A stretch of 64,000 nt of DNA from Bostrychus sinensis (Eukaryota > Chordata > Actinopteri > Gobiiformes > Eleotridae), in assembly GCA_020698575.1 (NCBI GenBank), contig CM036245.1, positions 11,736,979 to 11,800,978 on the forward strand, given 5' to 3'. Each line of letters begins with the position of its first letter. Position 1 is the first letter of the stretch. The notes beneath the pieces were generated by a model. The model saw only the letters and a list, made by a program, of their open reading frames with translations. It did no database searches and had not been told where the DNA came from. Shown here one piece after another: positions 42,340 through 55,500 of this stretch. The position numbers and the translations under genes were made by a program.

Positions 42340-45300
42340 TCTATTCAATAAATGAGAGACCCGGCCTAGAAAGAAAGAAAAATCTCAAGCGACAGATGTC
42401 CAGCCTGAAACCACGGAGTACCCCTCTCCGCCCTCCACCTACAACAGAAAAACTGCAGTTTCCTCTTTTCCCAAACAGAACAAGAGCGTGTAGTTACCGC
42501 GCTGGACTCTGGGGGCCCCTAGGCCCTTAGTTAACACAAGCAACAATCTACCTGCTAAAGGTCTATTTTCTATAAGTCACAAAAAATGTACAAATCACCG
42601 CCACGGAAAATAGGCATATGGCAGATTATGACTGATACAAAAATATTAAGTTATTTTATGAAACGCGTACTTTATTAAATCTAAAGAAGGGTAATTTGGA
42701 TACATGAGCAGGCGCTGGGACACATATTAACTAATCGGGTCCTGTGGTAAAAAAAGACAAGAGCAGCAGTCCTTAGTCCTGCATTTATGAGAAGTTTTCT
42801 GCTTCAGACTTCGTCCTGCTGTGGTCCTCAGATCTTCAGATATCTCCCCTGGGGGTACCTGTGTACTAAGTACTCTTAATTTAAAATTCTCGCAGTGTAT
42901 TTGCTTTGATCGTGCTTATTGATTTGAAACAAGGCTGAAGGCTCGACATCTGCTCTGAGCTGTTAGCGGCAGATGCAAGGCTTGACCAGATGTCCCTTGT
43001 ACCTTTCGCCAGGCCCTCGCTGTTTCAGAGCCACGCGACTGCCAGGCGAGAGACGGGGCGTGGGAACAGAGGCCCGACAAAAGCGGCCATTCATCCAAAC
43101 CTAATCAGCACGGGGAGAGCAATAACCTCCAAAGTGGCTGGACGATGACGGTCCAACCAAGAAGAATAAGAAGAAGAGTGGTCAGTGGGTCTTTGGCGAG
43201 TGTCCAGTTGGTGATCAGGTGTGATGTGAGGTGCCAAAAGATTCCTCATGTAGCCTACAAATGGCTGCTTTTTGGCTCTGGCCATTGGAGATGACTCAAC
43301 GAATCTCACCCATGAGCATAAATTTAACAGACCTGGTCCTATACCTCATTCTCCCTTCACTAAATAAGAGTTAAATCTGCTTTTAAATGTAGACAGACCA
43401 GTGGCTTCTCCTAACCAAAGTGCAACACCGATTAAAATAACAAAAAATATAATATGTCTTGGTGGTGATTGATTGACTGCTTCCCTGAACACTGTTGAGC
43501 CTGTAAGCCCTGTATGTTAACTCAGCTGTGAATACGCCCCCTGTTGGTGATTACTGAAGTAGCATTTCAATCAATAGTCAAAACTGCATACATCCGGTTC
43601 AACTGGTAAGTGAGCTATGAAAAATGCCAATCCACGTGAGAACAGTGTAAATACAGACCTAGAGAATCCAGGCATGGCCACTGTCGCCACTACCATAAAT
43701 ACCTCCTCCCTTCCGCTTCTATTCTTAGCACTCTACTCATCCTACTCCTACAATTTTCTCTAGTAAAAGTCAAAATGTTTGCATTTTCTTCTATTTTTTT
43801 GTAAATTGTAAAATGTAAATTACTTATGTAAAGTATTAAGTTACTTTCCACCTCTGATAAAAGCACACCCTTGTTGTATTCCGTTTGGAACCATTATGTT
43901 CTTACTGCTACTCCTTTTACTACTACTGCTACCACTATTAATAGGCTACTTCTAGTAATTACTTCTCTACTGCAACTGCGGCTATTAGCTCTACTAATTG
44001 CCCACAAGTTCCCACTTGACTCATTTTGTAAAAGTAATGTTTATTTGTCCTAAAATTGAGTTAAATTATCAAGTTAAATTATATTTTGAAAAATGTACCC
44101 AGAAAGTAGTTTATTTATATATTTTTTTAACTTGCTTGAGTTAGTATTGGTTACATTCCACCTCTGACAAAAACATAAAAGCAGCAGAGGTGGGGTAGTA
44201 ATGAGTTACATTTACTTCTGAGAGTAGTTTTATTACAACACACTTTTCACTTCTACTTGAGTAATATTATTTTAAAGTAACAATACTGTTACTTGAGTAC
44301 AATTTTGGCTACTCTACCCACCTCAGTACATGACCTCTGTATTGGTTTTAAAATAGATTATTTAAAAATAATTAGTCTCACAACAGTGTTTTCACTAAAA
44401 CAGTTTACAGCCTTTTGTCAGTACTGCTCTGTTTAAAGCCCAGGAGCCAGAGCAGGAGCCAGAACTTTAGATATCACTATATCACATACAGTACTTTTGT
44501 CTCCTTTTTTGTAAAATAATTAAGTATTAAAGTTTAAATGTGTAATTTGTGTTTTTTTTAAATATTGGAAAAGTCCAGTTTAACAACTTACCCCTCCATG
44601 AGGCAAATTGTCACACCCTTCCATCTTGGTGTTTGAACGCTTCTAATTCTGTGTGGATGCACAAAATAAATACACAAAATGTAGTTCAGATGTAGCTCTT
44701 ACGTTTGGTTTGTAGTTTTTAACTCTATTATGTTATGTTATATTATACTATATTATGTTAAGATAATATATATACAGGACTGTTCTACTTCAGTAATTTT
44801 ATTTGAAGTAACAATGCTCTTACTTGAGTATACCTATAACACCCATTTTGTCTAAACTTCATTGGCTTCCCATTCATTTTAGAGTTGATTTTAGGATTTT
44901 ATTGTTTGTTTTTAAAGCTTTGGATGGACTGGCCCCAGCATATATTTCTGACCTCACTGTACTGTACACTCCTGTGCTTGCTGAGTTCAGAGGGTCTTCT
45001 GCAGCTTGTCATGCCGCAGACAAGGCCGAGGCCCCAGACTGCAGATCACCTACCCTCCCACTTCATAACAGCCCCCACAGTTGATGCTTTTAAGTTCTTG
45101 TTTAAAAACACACTTTTACTCACTGGCTTTTAACCCAGCATGAGAATTGTGTGGTTTTCTGAATCTTATGGTTTTTATTGTCTTTTATTTTTTATAATAT
45201 TGTCTTTTACTATTTAATTATGTAATTTACACTATTTTATGGTAATTTGTAATGTGCATTTGCTTTTGTTTAATTGGTTTTGTTTTCTGTGAAGTACATT

Positions 45301-45500
45301 GGAGACTTTGTGTTGTTAAATTTGCTAAACAAATAAAGGTGGATTGGATTGGATATTTCTGGCTACTCTGAAAAGCAAACCCTTGTTGTATCCCTTTTGG
45401 TACCACAGAAACTGAAAAAGCCCAAAATGTAAAAGCGACAGCTCAAACATCACCTGCTGTTGCTGTCTGACGGCGCCCTCTGGCGGTGGCCATGTTTGTC
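42340..45500. other. Intergenic region between her8a and cab39
   Basis: 42340-43850 is unique-looking with no supported exon. 43850-44330 holds trinucleotide and AGTACTTT-type repeat remnants (ACTACTACTGCTACC near 43920; CAGCAGAGGTGGGGTAG at 44183). 44824-45352 is a LINE remnant, listed separately. Confidence 0.45.
44824..45352 (+). mobile_element. LINE 3'-end remnant (L2/CR1/Rex1 type)
   Basis: Encodes ILSKLHWLPIHFRVDFRILL followed by VFKALDGLAPAYISDL, the conserved C-terminal peptide of fish L2/CR1-like reverse-transcriptase ORFs, then after a frameshift VDAFKFLFKNTLL. It ends with GCTAAACAAATAAAGG and a (TTGGA)n-like tail, GATTGGATTGGAT, the kind of 3' repeat such LINEs carry. It is 5'-truncated with frame breaks, hence dead. 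Confidence 0.8.
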
Positions 45501-45790
45501 CTGACCTGTTGCTGTGGCAGGTGTTGACCACAGGCGGCGCTGCGAAGCTGCGCTGTAATGCCCTCCACTGAGCCGCTAACGCCGCCAGCAGACTGCTCCT
45601 CTCCTGTCTTGTCTGCTCTGCTCTCAAACAACGAGGAAACTGGGGCTGCACAATCCACCACAACAGCACCGACGAGGGGTTGGCGACGCACCGGGAAAAT
45701 AACGCAACATTTATGCACAAAGACGCACCAGGGAACCCGCTTATCCAAAATCTAAACAAGAGAGGGACTGGTGGAAACGCCATAATAAAG
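45440..45790 (+). promoter_or_regulatory. cab39: Possible cab39 promoter and non-coding first exon
   Basis: A locally GC-rich, repeat-free block that ends in a splice-donor-like AATAAAG|GTAACA at 45790/45791. Vertebrate CAB39 genes begin with non-coding 5' exons far from the ATG exon, and nothing else on the + strand before 52498 looks like one. Strand and boundaries are inference. Confidence 0.35.
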
Positions 45791-46749
45791 GTAACAATAT
45801 TGTGCTTTAAATTTCATGCTACGAATTGATATTTGGGGTGTTAGTATTGACTGTTATCTGCGCATACGTAGCCAGTTGTCTGATTACATCCAACATTTAT
45901 AATTAATGTTGTAAACTCGACTAAATCTGAAATGCTTTTTTGTTTTTAACCTGATAGTGATTCGTTAAAGTCGGGCATGGGCTACACACAACACTGCGCT
46001 ACCACTTCTTCCCTTTCCAGGCCTGGCTACATGCTAACAGGCTAACGAGCTTGCTCTCTCACACACATTAACAGCAAAACTAACAAGATAAACGGGGGTA
46101 AAACGGCGCCCTATAGCGTTTTATCTGCTTTTAACACATGCGTAAAAGTCTTAATTGTGATACTGTAGGTTGTTTTTTGGGCAGGCCTTATGTGAGAGTC
46201 GACCACACACAAACATTTCCAACTGTGATTGAAAAAGAAAAAAAACCCGAGGCCACGTTTTCTCACAGTTGTATATAATGCGCGTAAAACTGCGTTGGAG
46301 ACAGTGGAGAGACGTGCACTTAAAGACGCGTTATATTTGTCATTTCAGGCGTAGAAAAGCTGTCAGAGTCAGTGTTTCAGTATTGCGCAAAGTTGGCAGG
46401 CTTCACACCATCACAAACCAGACATGGAAAACTCAGAGGGGCGGTGCTGCTCCCCCACAGCTTCATATTTAGGGGGGGTATAGTCTCTGCAAAACCTGTT
46501 GTTATGTTAGTTTTAGTATTTGCTTTTGAATAAAACTGTTTTGCAAGTAGTTGTTGACTGGGTGGATAACAATAGAGAAGGGATCTGGTGGTTTTGGGGC
46601 ATGATTGTGGCTGCGTGGGGTCAGCCTTTTGTCTTTTTGTGAATGTCTAACTAGTTATCTCATATCATAGTTGTAATATTGTTTAGTTATTCAATCAAAC
46701 ACCAGGCCCAGTGGTCACATTTGGCTTGTAGCATATTTTTATTCATATT

Positions 46750-47430
46750 TAGAAGGTTTAGTACGACTTTAGCTCTTGTTTAGTCCTGGTTTTGTCTTGG
46801 TTTAATCCTTGTGTTGTCCTAGGCTTGCTTGGTTTTATTCTGGTTAAGTCCTGGTTTAGTTTTGGTTTACACCCAGTTTACTTCTGGTTTAGACCTGGTT
46901 TAGTCCTTGTTTAGACCTGGTTTTGTCTTGGTTTAGTCCTAGTTTACTCATCCTGGTATTGTGTTGGTATTGTCTTGGGGTAGCCTGGTTTAGTCCTTGA
47001 TTAGCTTCTGTAAAGCCCTGGTTTAATAATTCTGGTTTTGTACTAGTATTGTCCTCGGCTTGCTTGTCTAGTCCTGGTTTAATAATCGTGGTATTGTCCT
47101 GGGCTTGCCTGGTTTGTTATTTCTGGTGTAGACCTGGTATAGCTCTAGTTTAGCCCTGGTTTAGTCCTGGACTAACTGACCTTGTTGCAAACTTTCATCC
47201 AGCTTCTAAAAAAACATTCTTTTTTTTTTTTGTTTTTTTTTTAGCAATGACAGGATAGAAATAAAAAAAATGTCATAGAAACTAATAAAGAAACAGACAA
47301 ATGTAGTCCTTGTTTAGGTCTGGTTTAGCCTCGACTTAGACCTGGTTTAGTCCTTCGTAGTCATTGTGACACTGGTTTAATAATCCTAGTTTTGTACTGG
47401 TTTGGTTCTGGTTTTGTCCAAGGGTGGGAA
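46750..47430 (+). repeat. TAGTCCTGGTTTAG-type minisatellite arrays
   Basis: Degenerate repeats of the 10-14 base words TAGTCCTGGTTTAGACC and TGGTTTTGTCTTGG. The same words fill the hAT-like element at 8653-9655; no clear transposon ends are visible here. Confidence 0.65.
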
Positions 47431-48292
47431 TCTTAGGACACCTCACAATTTGTTTCAAAACTGATGCATCAATTCATTGTCAGGATTAAGTCTTCAACAA
47501 TGATTAATTTGTATATTTTATATTTGAAACATAATTTTAAACACTTTCTACTCCCAAAACCAAAACTAGGGGACTAATAATTGATATTTTTCAGTTGCCA
47601 GAGCTGAGTCTTTGCAACCTAGTAGCAAAAAATTAGAATTAGACACAGTCTACTTTAATAATTTGTAGTCTTTACAAAATTCTAATTATTAGCTTTTCTG
47701 AATTGATACAGATTTTTTTTTAAAGAAATGATTAATGCATTGGACATGTTATTATTTTTCCCATCTCTAGTTTTGTCCTGGTCTAACCTTGTTGCAAACT
47801 TTTATTCAGCTTCAAACTACATACTGGTCCCTTTAGCACAGGCTACATATAAAACCGTAGTCGAAGCAATAAAGTGAATGGCAATATAAAGAGTTAGCCT
47901 GCCACAAACTAAATTATACTTGACAATGAAAGTATATTACACAGATTCAGTATTATAGCCTTGGCCTATATACCAAAATCTTTCACCCACAGTTCAGTTT
48001 ATTGGTGTGCCCTACACTTTGTCCCAGCTAGTTTACATCACTGCTACCCTAACCAGAATAGATTAATATTTTAGGAATCCTTCCATGTTTAAAGTCATGC
48101 GCTGTGCCCTCACCGTCTGATTTTGAACCTGCCATATGTGTTTCTCCCTCTTAACTTGCGTCACTCATACTGAAGCTGTTGTGCTGCCTGCTGGCGAAAT
48201 TAACGAGCATTAGCCTGTGCGAAAAGACGGATTTAGCCACCTGGCCATGCTGAGGTGTGTATCTGTCTAGATCTGACCACGGAAAATGTTTG

Positions 48293-48402
48293 GGGTCTAA
48301 AGCAGCACTAAACTGGGTCTAAAGCAGCACTAAACTGGGTCTAAAGCAGCACTAAACTGGGTCTAAAGCAGCACTAAACTGGGTCTAAAGCAGCACTAAA
48401 CT
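48293..48402. repeat. 22-bp tandem repeat, 5 copies
   Basis: Unit GGGTCTAAAGCAGCACTAAACT begins at 48293, 48315, 48337, 48359 and 48381; copies are identical over almost the whole length. It is the reverse-strand version of the CTGGTTTAGTCC words, and continues into degenerate units to about 48500, followed by the hAT-type end ACCACAGTTTGAGAACCATTG near 48658-48678. Confidence 0.9.
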
Positions 48403-48929
48403 AGGAAAAATTCTTGAACTAAACTGGGTCTAAACCAGGACTAAACTGGGTCTAAATCAGGACTGAACCAGATAAAAAGGAGGACTAAACCAGGACTAAA
48501 CTATGTACTATACCTGGACTAAGCAGTACTCTACACATCAAAGTTAAGCCCCAATGGGAGCAGGAGAAATAAAGGAGAAAAAAAAAATCTAAATTAAACT
48601 AAATCCAGGCTCCTGAGTACCACTAGAAGAAGTCCATGTACCACCAGTGATACCTGCACCACAGTTTGAGAACCATTGGTTAGTAATTCTGTGATGCAGA
48701 TGCCCAGTCACATATGACACATCATTACTGTGTAGTATCAATGGCAGAGGGGACATCCCACTCAGGTGTTGCTTGGTTATGGTTTACAGTGTTACAGTCT
48801 AAAAGTGGACTGAGGGACAAGACTGGGTTTGGGTTAAAAGGTTTGAAGATCCTCGTAGGACAACAGATTAGTAGCTTGTCATTCTCATATTAAATACCCA
48901 GTACCACCTTTCAAAGTATCAACATTAAT

Positions 48930-49300
48930 GGACTAAAATTAGCACTAAAATAAGGACTAAACCAAGTCAATACCAGTTCTAAAACAGGACTAAACCAGCA
49001 CATAATCAGAATTAAACCAGGACTTATATAGGACTAAAGCATCACTAAACGAGTTCTAAACCAGGTTGGAAAATGGACTAAAGAAAGACTAAACCAGCAC
49101 ATAACCAAGCCTAATGTAGGCCTAAACCAGGACTAAACCAAGACTAAACATGCACTAAACCAATACTAAACTGGGACTTAACCCAGACTAAATCAGGAGT
49201 AAATCTGGACTAAACCAGGTCTACTAAATCAGAAACTTTTGAGTGCCACCAGAAGAAGCCTGCGCACCACTGCTTGTGCCCGTACCACAGTTTGAGAACC
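48930..49300 (-). mobile_element. hAT-like element remnant with ACTAAACCAGG array
   Basis: An array of ACTAAACCAGGACTAAACC-type words is followed by GTGCCACCAGAAGAAGCC and GTACCACAGTTTGAGAACCAC, the reverse of the left end of the elements at 8653 and 20801. The opposite end is not recognisable. Confidence 0.6.
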
Positions 49301-50744
49301 ACAATGCCTACAATGTCTGGGGTAAATAAAGGTTACATTATATTTATTTTTATTTACTGGCCAATAATTCTCATAATAGTCATCTAAAGGCCTTGACTTT
49401 GAGTCTCTGTTGGGACGGTGAAGGCACTACACGTATCTTTGACAAACTTTGCTCCCAGTGTCGCCCCATGGTGTATTTGAGGTGCATGGGTGGGGCACGT
49501 AGCATTGTAGATAAGGGGCCTTGTTGAGTAAACTCTGTTAAAGAGAAATAGTGAGATATGGTTGTGTCATAATATGTGTTTGGTGCTCTGCCCATCCCTT
49601 GGTTATAGTTGCGTTATTATCTGGGATTAAAGGTTTTCCCCAAGACGTGCTCTCAGAAGGTGTGTTCACTGACCTAAATAAAATGTTGGGAAATGCATCC
49701 TCCTTGTGTAGTGTGGAGGTGATTATCACAGAAGTAATTGCAGCTCTAGGAAAGAGTCGCAGGGGTCAGACTTGGGCCTGAAGTTCAGCACGTATCCCGT
49801 TTGAAGACCCCTCACAGAGTAAACCTAACACGGTCAATCATTAACACTGCTGTTGGTTTTACAAGTTTAACAGAGCAATTTAAACAGTGTTAAAACAGTG
49901 TTGGACTTTCACAAGGCCTCAATGCAAGAAATGGCTACGTTATTTCAATTTTTAAATTTCTCTCAAACAAAATGGCAGGAACCTATAGATAAAGTGTACT
50001 AGAATAGAAAAACTGTATTTCACTTGTCACTCGTAAATACTACTTCACTGAGACACATTTTCAGGCACACTTTATAAGACTCTACGGCTACTTTGTTTAT
50101 TGCTAAACAACAACTTAACAAGCTGAGTATAGACCCTTCCAAGAATGACATGGTTAAAAAGTTGTGCACGCAGCCTGGTACTGAGATTAACAATTCTATC
50201 CCATTCATTTCTACGAGGGAGCAAAATAAAAATATTAATTTAGACTGTTTGTGGGCAGCAGGAATGAATGGTTGTTTTTATATATTTATTAAATATTACT
50301 CTGAAATGATATGACCCAGCTCTGAGTCAGGTTCATTTGCTAAAGTGAACTTACTTAAGTAGAATTTGTGGTGTTTGATGAATTAAATCTGAGCGAACAC
50401 TGTCAAACTACTGTGGTCCAGCACATTTCTGTAACTATTTGTCCTGCGTAATATTGAAGTTAAGAAATGCAAATTACTAGCCTTTAGCTTATATGGCCCC
50501 CTTAAAAAGTCAGACAATCCCACAAGGACCTGCAACAAATATAATCCATGTTATGTTACAAAACCACAGACTGTTAAGTATTTCAATACTTAAGTATTTA
50601 AATGAATACTTCATTGTAATTAATTTTAAACTCAATTAATTTTTTCGTACTCGAGGTAGACAACCTCTGGTGGCCCTCCTGCAGTACGTTCTTGGCCCAC
50701 CAGGAGGCCCCACACCCCACTTTGAGAACCACTGCTCTAAATCT

Positions 50745-51015
50745 AGCATTGTACCTGGGGTTGAGTATGTCAAGCAGACAGAGAGCGAAGCAACGTGTAA
50801 TATAACTTTTTATTTCATTAAAACACAAAGAGTACATCCTGAAAAAAGGTATGTTTTTATTTTAACTTTTAACTTTTTTAATTTTTAATATCGAATATTT
50901 CTGATATTATCGAGTTTGTCCATGTATATTCGATATCCACTACCTAAAAAAACGATCCGATTCGACACACAAAAAAGGACACATTGATATAGCAACTGTA
51001 TCGTAGCACCCTACT
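50745..51015. mobile_element. Truncated MITE (same family as 7771-8172)
   Basis: Shares CTGGGGTTGAGTATGTC, AGAGTACATCCTG and TTCGATATCCACTACCTA with that family and ends ACTGTATCGTAGCACCCT. The left portion is missing and replaced by a different hAT end (GAGAACCACTGCTCTAA at about 50725). Confidence 0.6.
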
Positions 51016-51681
51016 ACCTATGCATGCATCTGATTTTTCTTTTTGCTTGCATCGTTCTTTGTACTTTTATAGTAAGTATTGGGGCCCACATACACACAAA
51101 CTGTGACACTGCACTTGTTTGTCTACGCTTTATGATTTATAGGAAACACTGAGTTTAAATGCTTTATTACACACACATATATATACAGTAAATGACCTCA
51201 GAATATGGTCACTGGACTGTGCAGTGGTGACTTGTCTTGTACCGGTAATAAAAATGACGTGGGTAGTGTCAGACTGAGATGTGATTAGTGTGTTGTAAAG
51301 CTTTTATAATGTATAATACGTCACATTTATGATATCATGGTAGGACTGTAACTCTGTCTGCCCATTTTAAAACAAAGCCAGTGTACTGCAGTCTACTTTT
51401 GTGTGAGTTTTTTTTAAGGCAGTACTTTCTGAGTACATTTTTTACCGACAAACTTGACTCCATTTTAAAGGACAAAAGATAATAAAAAGAATAGTAAAGT
51501 AATTTTTTAAACTCTCTGATAACGTATGTTTTAACCTTGATGGCAAAGTGGGTAGTAAAAACAGTGGTAGTCGTGGTTGTAGCAGTAAGTACTTTGCAAT
51601 GCTTTTACCTTTGCTCAGGCAGTATTATTAACTGTAGTTGCACTAATAGTACTAACAGTAGTAAGAAGTAGTAGTCATAAT

Positions 51682-52009
51682 TAGGGCTGGGTACCATTCA
51701 CATTTTTTGATACTTGGTTTTCGATATCGGTACCTGAGCGATACTTTTTCTAATACCCACAGTGTGCCAATTCATCTTCTACAATCATAAAAAAGAAGAA
51801 TACTGAATGGAACAAAATTGTTAGCTGTAAGTTCAAACCAGTATTTTGTATGATTTATTCTGTTATTTATTTGAGTCATGCAAAGGAGTATTAAAGGTCC
51901 CAGTAGGTATGGAAACTTAACATTGAGTAGAATTATTTTTTTGATACCAGTAGTATTGAAACCTTTCTTTCAATACCACAAAGGTATCATTTAATGGGAC
52001 CCAGCCCTA
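51682..52009. mobile_element. hAT-like MITE (328 bp), TAGGGCTGGGTACC ends
   Basis: Ends TAGGGCTGGGTACCATTC and AATGGGACCCAGCCCTA. Flanking octamers GTCATAAT and GTTGTAAT agree at 6 of 8. It is inserted within a degenerate GTAGTA tract, and its interior is reverse-oriented relative to the copy at 36355-36713. Confidence 0.85.
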
Positions 52010-52539
52010 GTTGTAATAGTAGTAGTTGGTATAGTTTGCGAGTTGTTGAAGTAGTAGCTGTATTATTTGTAGCAAGTAATAGTGTTGGTATTAGTTGCAC
52101 TACTAGTAGTAGTAGCTGTAAGTACTTAATTTTCCACTCAACACTTTTTTTTACTATAACAATTAACAACAATTGGAGCACTTATACTTTAGTAACTTTA
52201 TGTTGAAGTAACAGTACTTTTTAATAGAGTACAGATTACAGTGTTTCCACCTTAGTATTGACCTGAAGTAAACTTTAGTTATATAGACTTGTATAGCTGT
52301 TTTTATTTCCCCAGCACTTAAATGTTTGTAATGATTTTCTCACCACAAACCGCTGAACCGCCTTACGACCAAAGCTGTAAAACTTGTCACTCTGTAACAA
52401 AGTACTTAGCGCAGTAATAGCTTGTTGTCGTTATACTGTGGCAGTGTCTGTGTGTGGCTCTGATCCAGGTATTTGTGTGACTGATCTGGCTCCACAGGTG
52501 GATTGGCCGCTGCCCGGTTGCTCGTGGTAACTTTCCACC

Positions 52540-55500
52540 ATGCCTTTCCCCTTTGGCAAGTCCCACAAGTCACCGGCGGACATCGTCAAGAACTTGAAAG
52601 ACAGCATGACGGTGCTGGAGAAACATGACATCTCCGACAAGAAAGCAGAAAAGGTAAAAAGATCTGAAATTCAGTTGTCACATAGGCTACACTATCAAAC
52701 ACAATACAGAGTTTCACACAACTTTACATTAGATTCATGGGGGTTTTGTGATATTATATATTTTTAAAGGATATATTATGCAATTAACTTTTTTTTAGCT
52801 TTCATTATGTTATAATGTTGTTCCCTCATCAGAAACATACCTGGGGTTGTATTCTGCTTCATTCACGCCTGTTTGAGTCATCCTGTAGTCTCTGGCACTG
52901 AGTTTCTGAGGCCTCAAAACGTTCAGTTCCACAAGCCTTTGCCCCTGCCCACCAGCAGGAAGCACTGACCAATGAACAAGCCCTCGACATCCAGTCTGCT
53001 CTCATTTGTTTATCCAAAAAACAGTGCACAGCTCTAGTTTCCACTGATTCCTCACAGCTACTTTTCATTTTGTAGTAAAATGACTGTCGTACAAAAAGTT
53101 TAAGGAAGTAAAAAGCTTTTTTTCTCTGTTTCTGTTCAAAAAAGCATAAAATAGCGGCCCTCTGCTGATCTCTTTACCTTGTTTTTTCATGACAGTAGTA
53201 AAGTTATTATTGGAAATGCTTTATTTTTTTTCACATAATGTTTTAAGGCTGTAACACATAAAAGTTGTAAAACATGCAATGCTCTGAGACTGGTTTGAAA
53301 AGATCAATAAAAGCATAATATAGGCCCCTTTTTAAAGTCATTTTACTCCCAAGTTAGCATTTTTTTAGCTTTAGTTTTTTTATAATAATGGTGTCAACAT
53401 TTTAATTCATGTTTACGCCACATTTTCAGCATCTGCAATTTCTAACTCATGGAAGTGTATCTGTCGTATCTTGTGTGTAATCTTGTGATTGTAATTCACC
53501 ATATTATTGAAAAGCTTCCTGTTTCAAAGACTTTCATGATTATTCACAAGCCATTTGTTATATTATGGTTAAAAAAATTGCATTGTGTTTAAATTCTGTT
53601 TGAGACCACTGAGGAAAAATATTGCAGGGATTCACGAGCCTTTGTAGTCTTTGTGCCAGTTTCAAGCCTGGGTAAATGTACAGGGTTGTGTAAGATGAAT
53701 CCTTCGTAAAACCCACGCCAAGTCACTGCACATTAGGAGGGAAAAGCCCAAAATGGAAGGAAGAATGGGAATCACTGCATAGCGTTTGTTTTTATGTAGC
53801 TGCCGTACTACTGAGCCACTGCAGAAATGTTTTAACAGAGGCTAAAAATGCCACCAGTCCAGTTTTAGTCGTGGGCGGTGAGTTTGAGTGAAGAGATAAA
53901 CAGAAGACTGTCTGCTGCCTGGCGGAGCTGCAGAGTATATCACAACCATCTCTATGATATTATCAGCAAACATGTACAGATACGCCCGAAATTATTCAAA
54001 CCCCGACTGAAGTGAAGTTAATGTAAAGTGGAAAACATATCATGATATTCTAATGTATTGAAATGTGACCTAACCTTTCTTTACGTTTGTATACTGCAGG
54101 CCACAGAGGAGGTGTCCAAAAGCCTGGTTGCCATGAAGGAGATCTTGTACGGGACGAATGAGAAGGAGCCGCAGACGGAGGCGGTGGCACAACTCGCCCA
54201 AGAGCTTTACAACAGCGGCCTGCTCAGCACCCTCATCGCCGACCTGCAGCTCATCGATTTTGAGGTGAGACTCCGAATACTACTGGACCAGGACTTTACA
54301 GACTATCCCCAAAGTCTAAAAAAAGTATTAAAGCGGTGTTAAGTTTGATGAGGTCGAAATGACGGCCCTAGTAAAATATATATTATTTCAGTATGTCTTT
54401 TCAGGACTAAACCAGGTCTAATCTGTGGTCCACACGTCTAACTCAAACCTAACTTGACCAGAACTTAAATCAGGACTAAAACCTGGGCTAAACCAGCTTT
54501 GAATGAGTTATTTTTTCATGCTTAAATCCTAGAAACATTCTGAGCACCAGTAGTAAGAGCCACCAGTGCTGCCTGTACCATATGTTTGAGAAACTCTGGA
54601 CTAGCCTTTTCAATTTTGCTGATAATATGTAAATTAATGAATATATGCATAATATCAATGCAATAGATCCAATTTTAGCTATTTTTTTACTTTTTTCCCC
54701 AAATTTAAAAGGACTATATTATGCAAAATTGACTTTTTTAAGCCAATTTAACCATGTTATAATGTTCATCAGAAACATACCTGGGGTTGTGTTTTGTTTT
54801 ATTCATGCCTGTTTGAGTAATTATGTAGTCTCTGGCGCTGAGCTTATGAGGCCTCAAAACGCTCGCTTCACTGACCAATCAGTAAGCCCTCTACATTTTA
54901 TCTGCTCTCATTTATTTATCTAAAAAGACGGTGTACAGCTCAGGTTATTCAAGTCAACACACTATCACTGATGTTACAGTAAAATATGTTATTAGCACCA
55001 AGAGGCTTGAACTTGTCAAAAATATGTATTTGGGTAACACTTGGTAACTAATAATAGAGAAATATGGCTAAGAACAGAGCTATGCAGGCTCGAGTTTATA
55101 ACCTTTTAGCCCAGATTTTTGTTCTGGCTAGTCTTCTTTGTGTCCTGGTTTCAACGTGGTTAAATCCTGGTTTAGTCCTGGTTTAGATCTGATTTAGACC
55201 TGATTTCTTCTGGTTTATTTCTGGTTTAGATCTGGCTTAGACCTAATTTCTTCTGGTCTAGTCCTGGATTAGTCATTGTGCCTGAGAATTTGGCATTCAT
55301 TTATAACATGATGGCATTAAAAAGGTTGTAGAAAGTCTTATATTTTACCTCCAAAACCTTGTACGTGCCCTGCTTGAAAAATTGGAATTGCCAGCATATT
55401 CATGCTGGTCACGTTGAGTCACATTTAAGCTAACACAACACAAACAAATATGTCCGAACATGAAATGCATGTGTTGTGGTGAGGAAGTGTTGCTGATATG

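Larger units (their letters stand above)
45791..52497 (+). other. Probable cab39 intron 1 / upstream region
   Basis: No supported exon. It contains TAGTCCTGGTTTAG-type arrays (about 46750-47200 and 47300-47430), tandem repeats at 48293-48402, their reverse-orientation relatives (48410-48690, 48930-49300), a MITE end at 50745-51015 and a hAT MITE at 51682-52009. Unique-looking parts are 45791-46740 and about 49310-50640. Confidence 0.45.

Noticed and set aside
44824..45084. Host protein-coding gene
   Set aside because: The peptide is the conserved end of a LINE reverse-transcriptase ORF and is followed by a LINE tail repeat.
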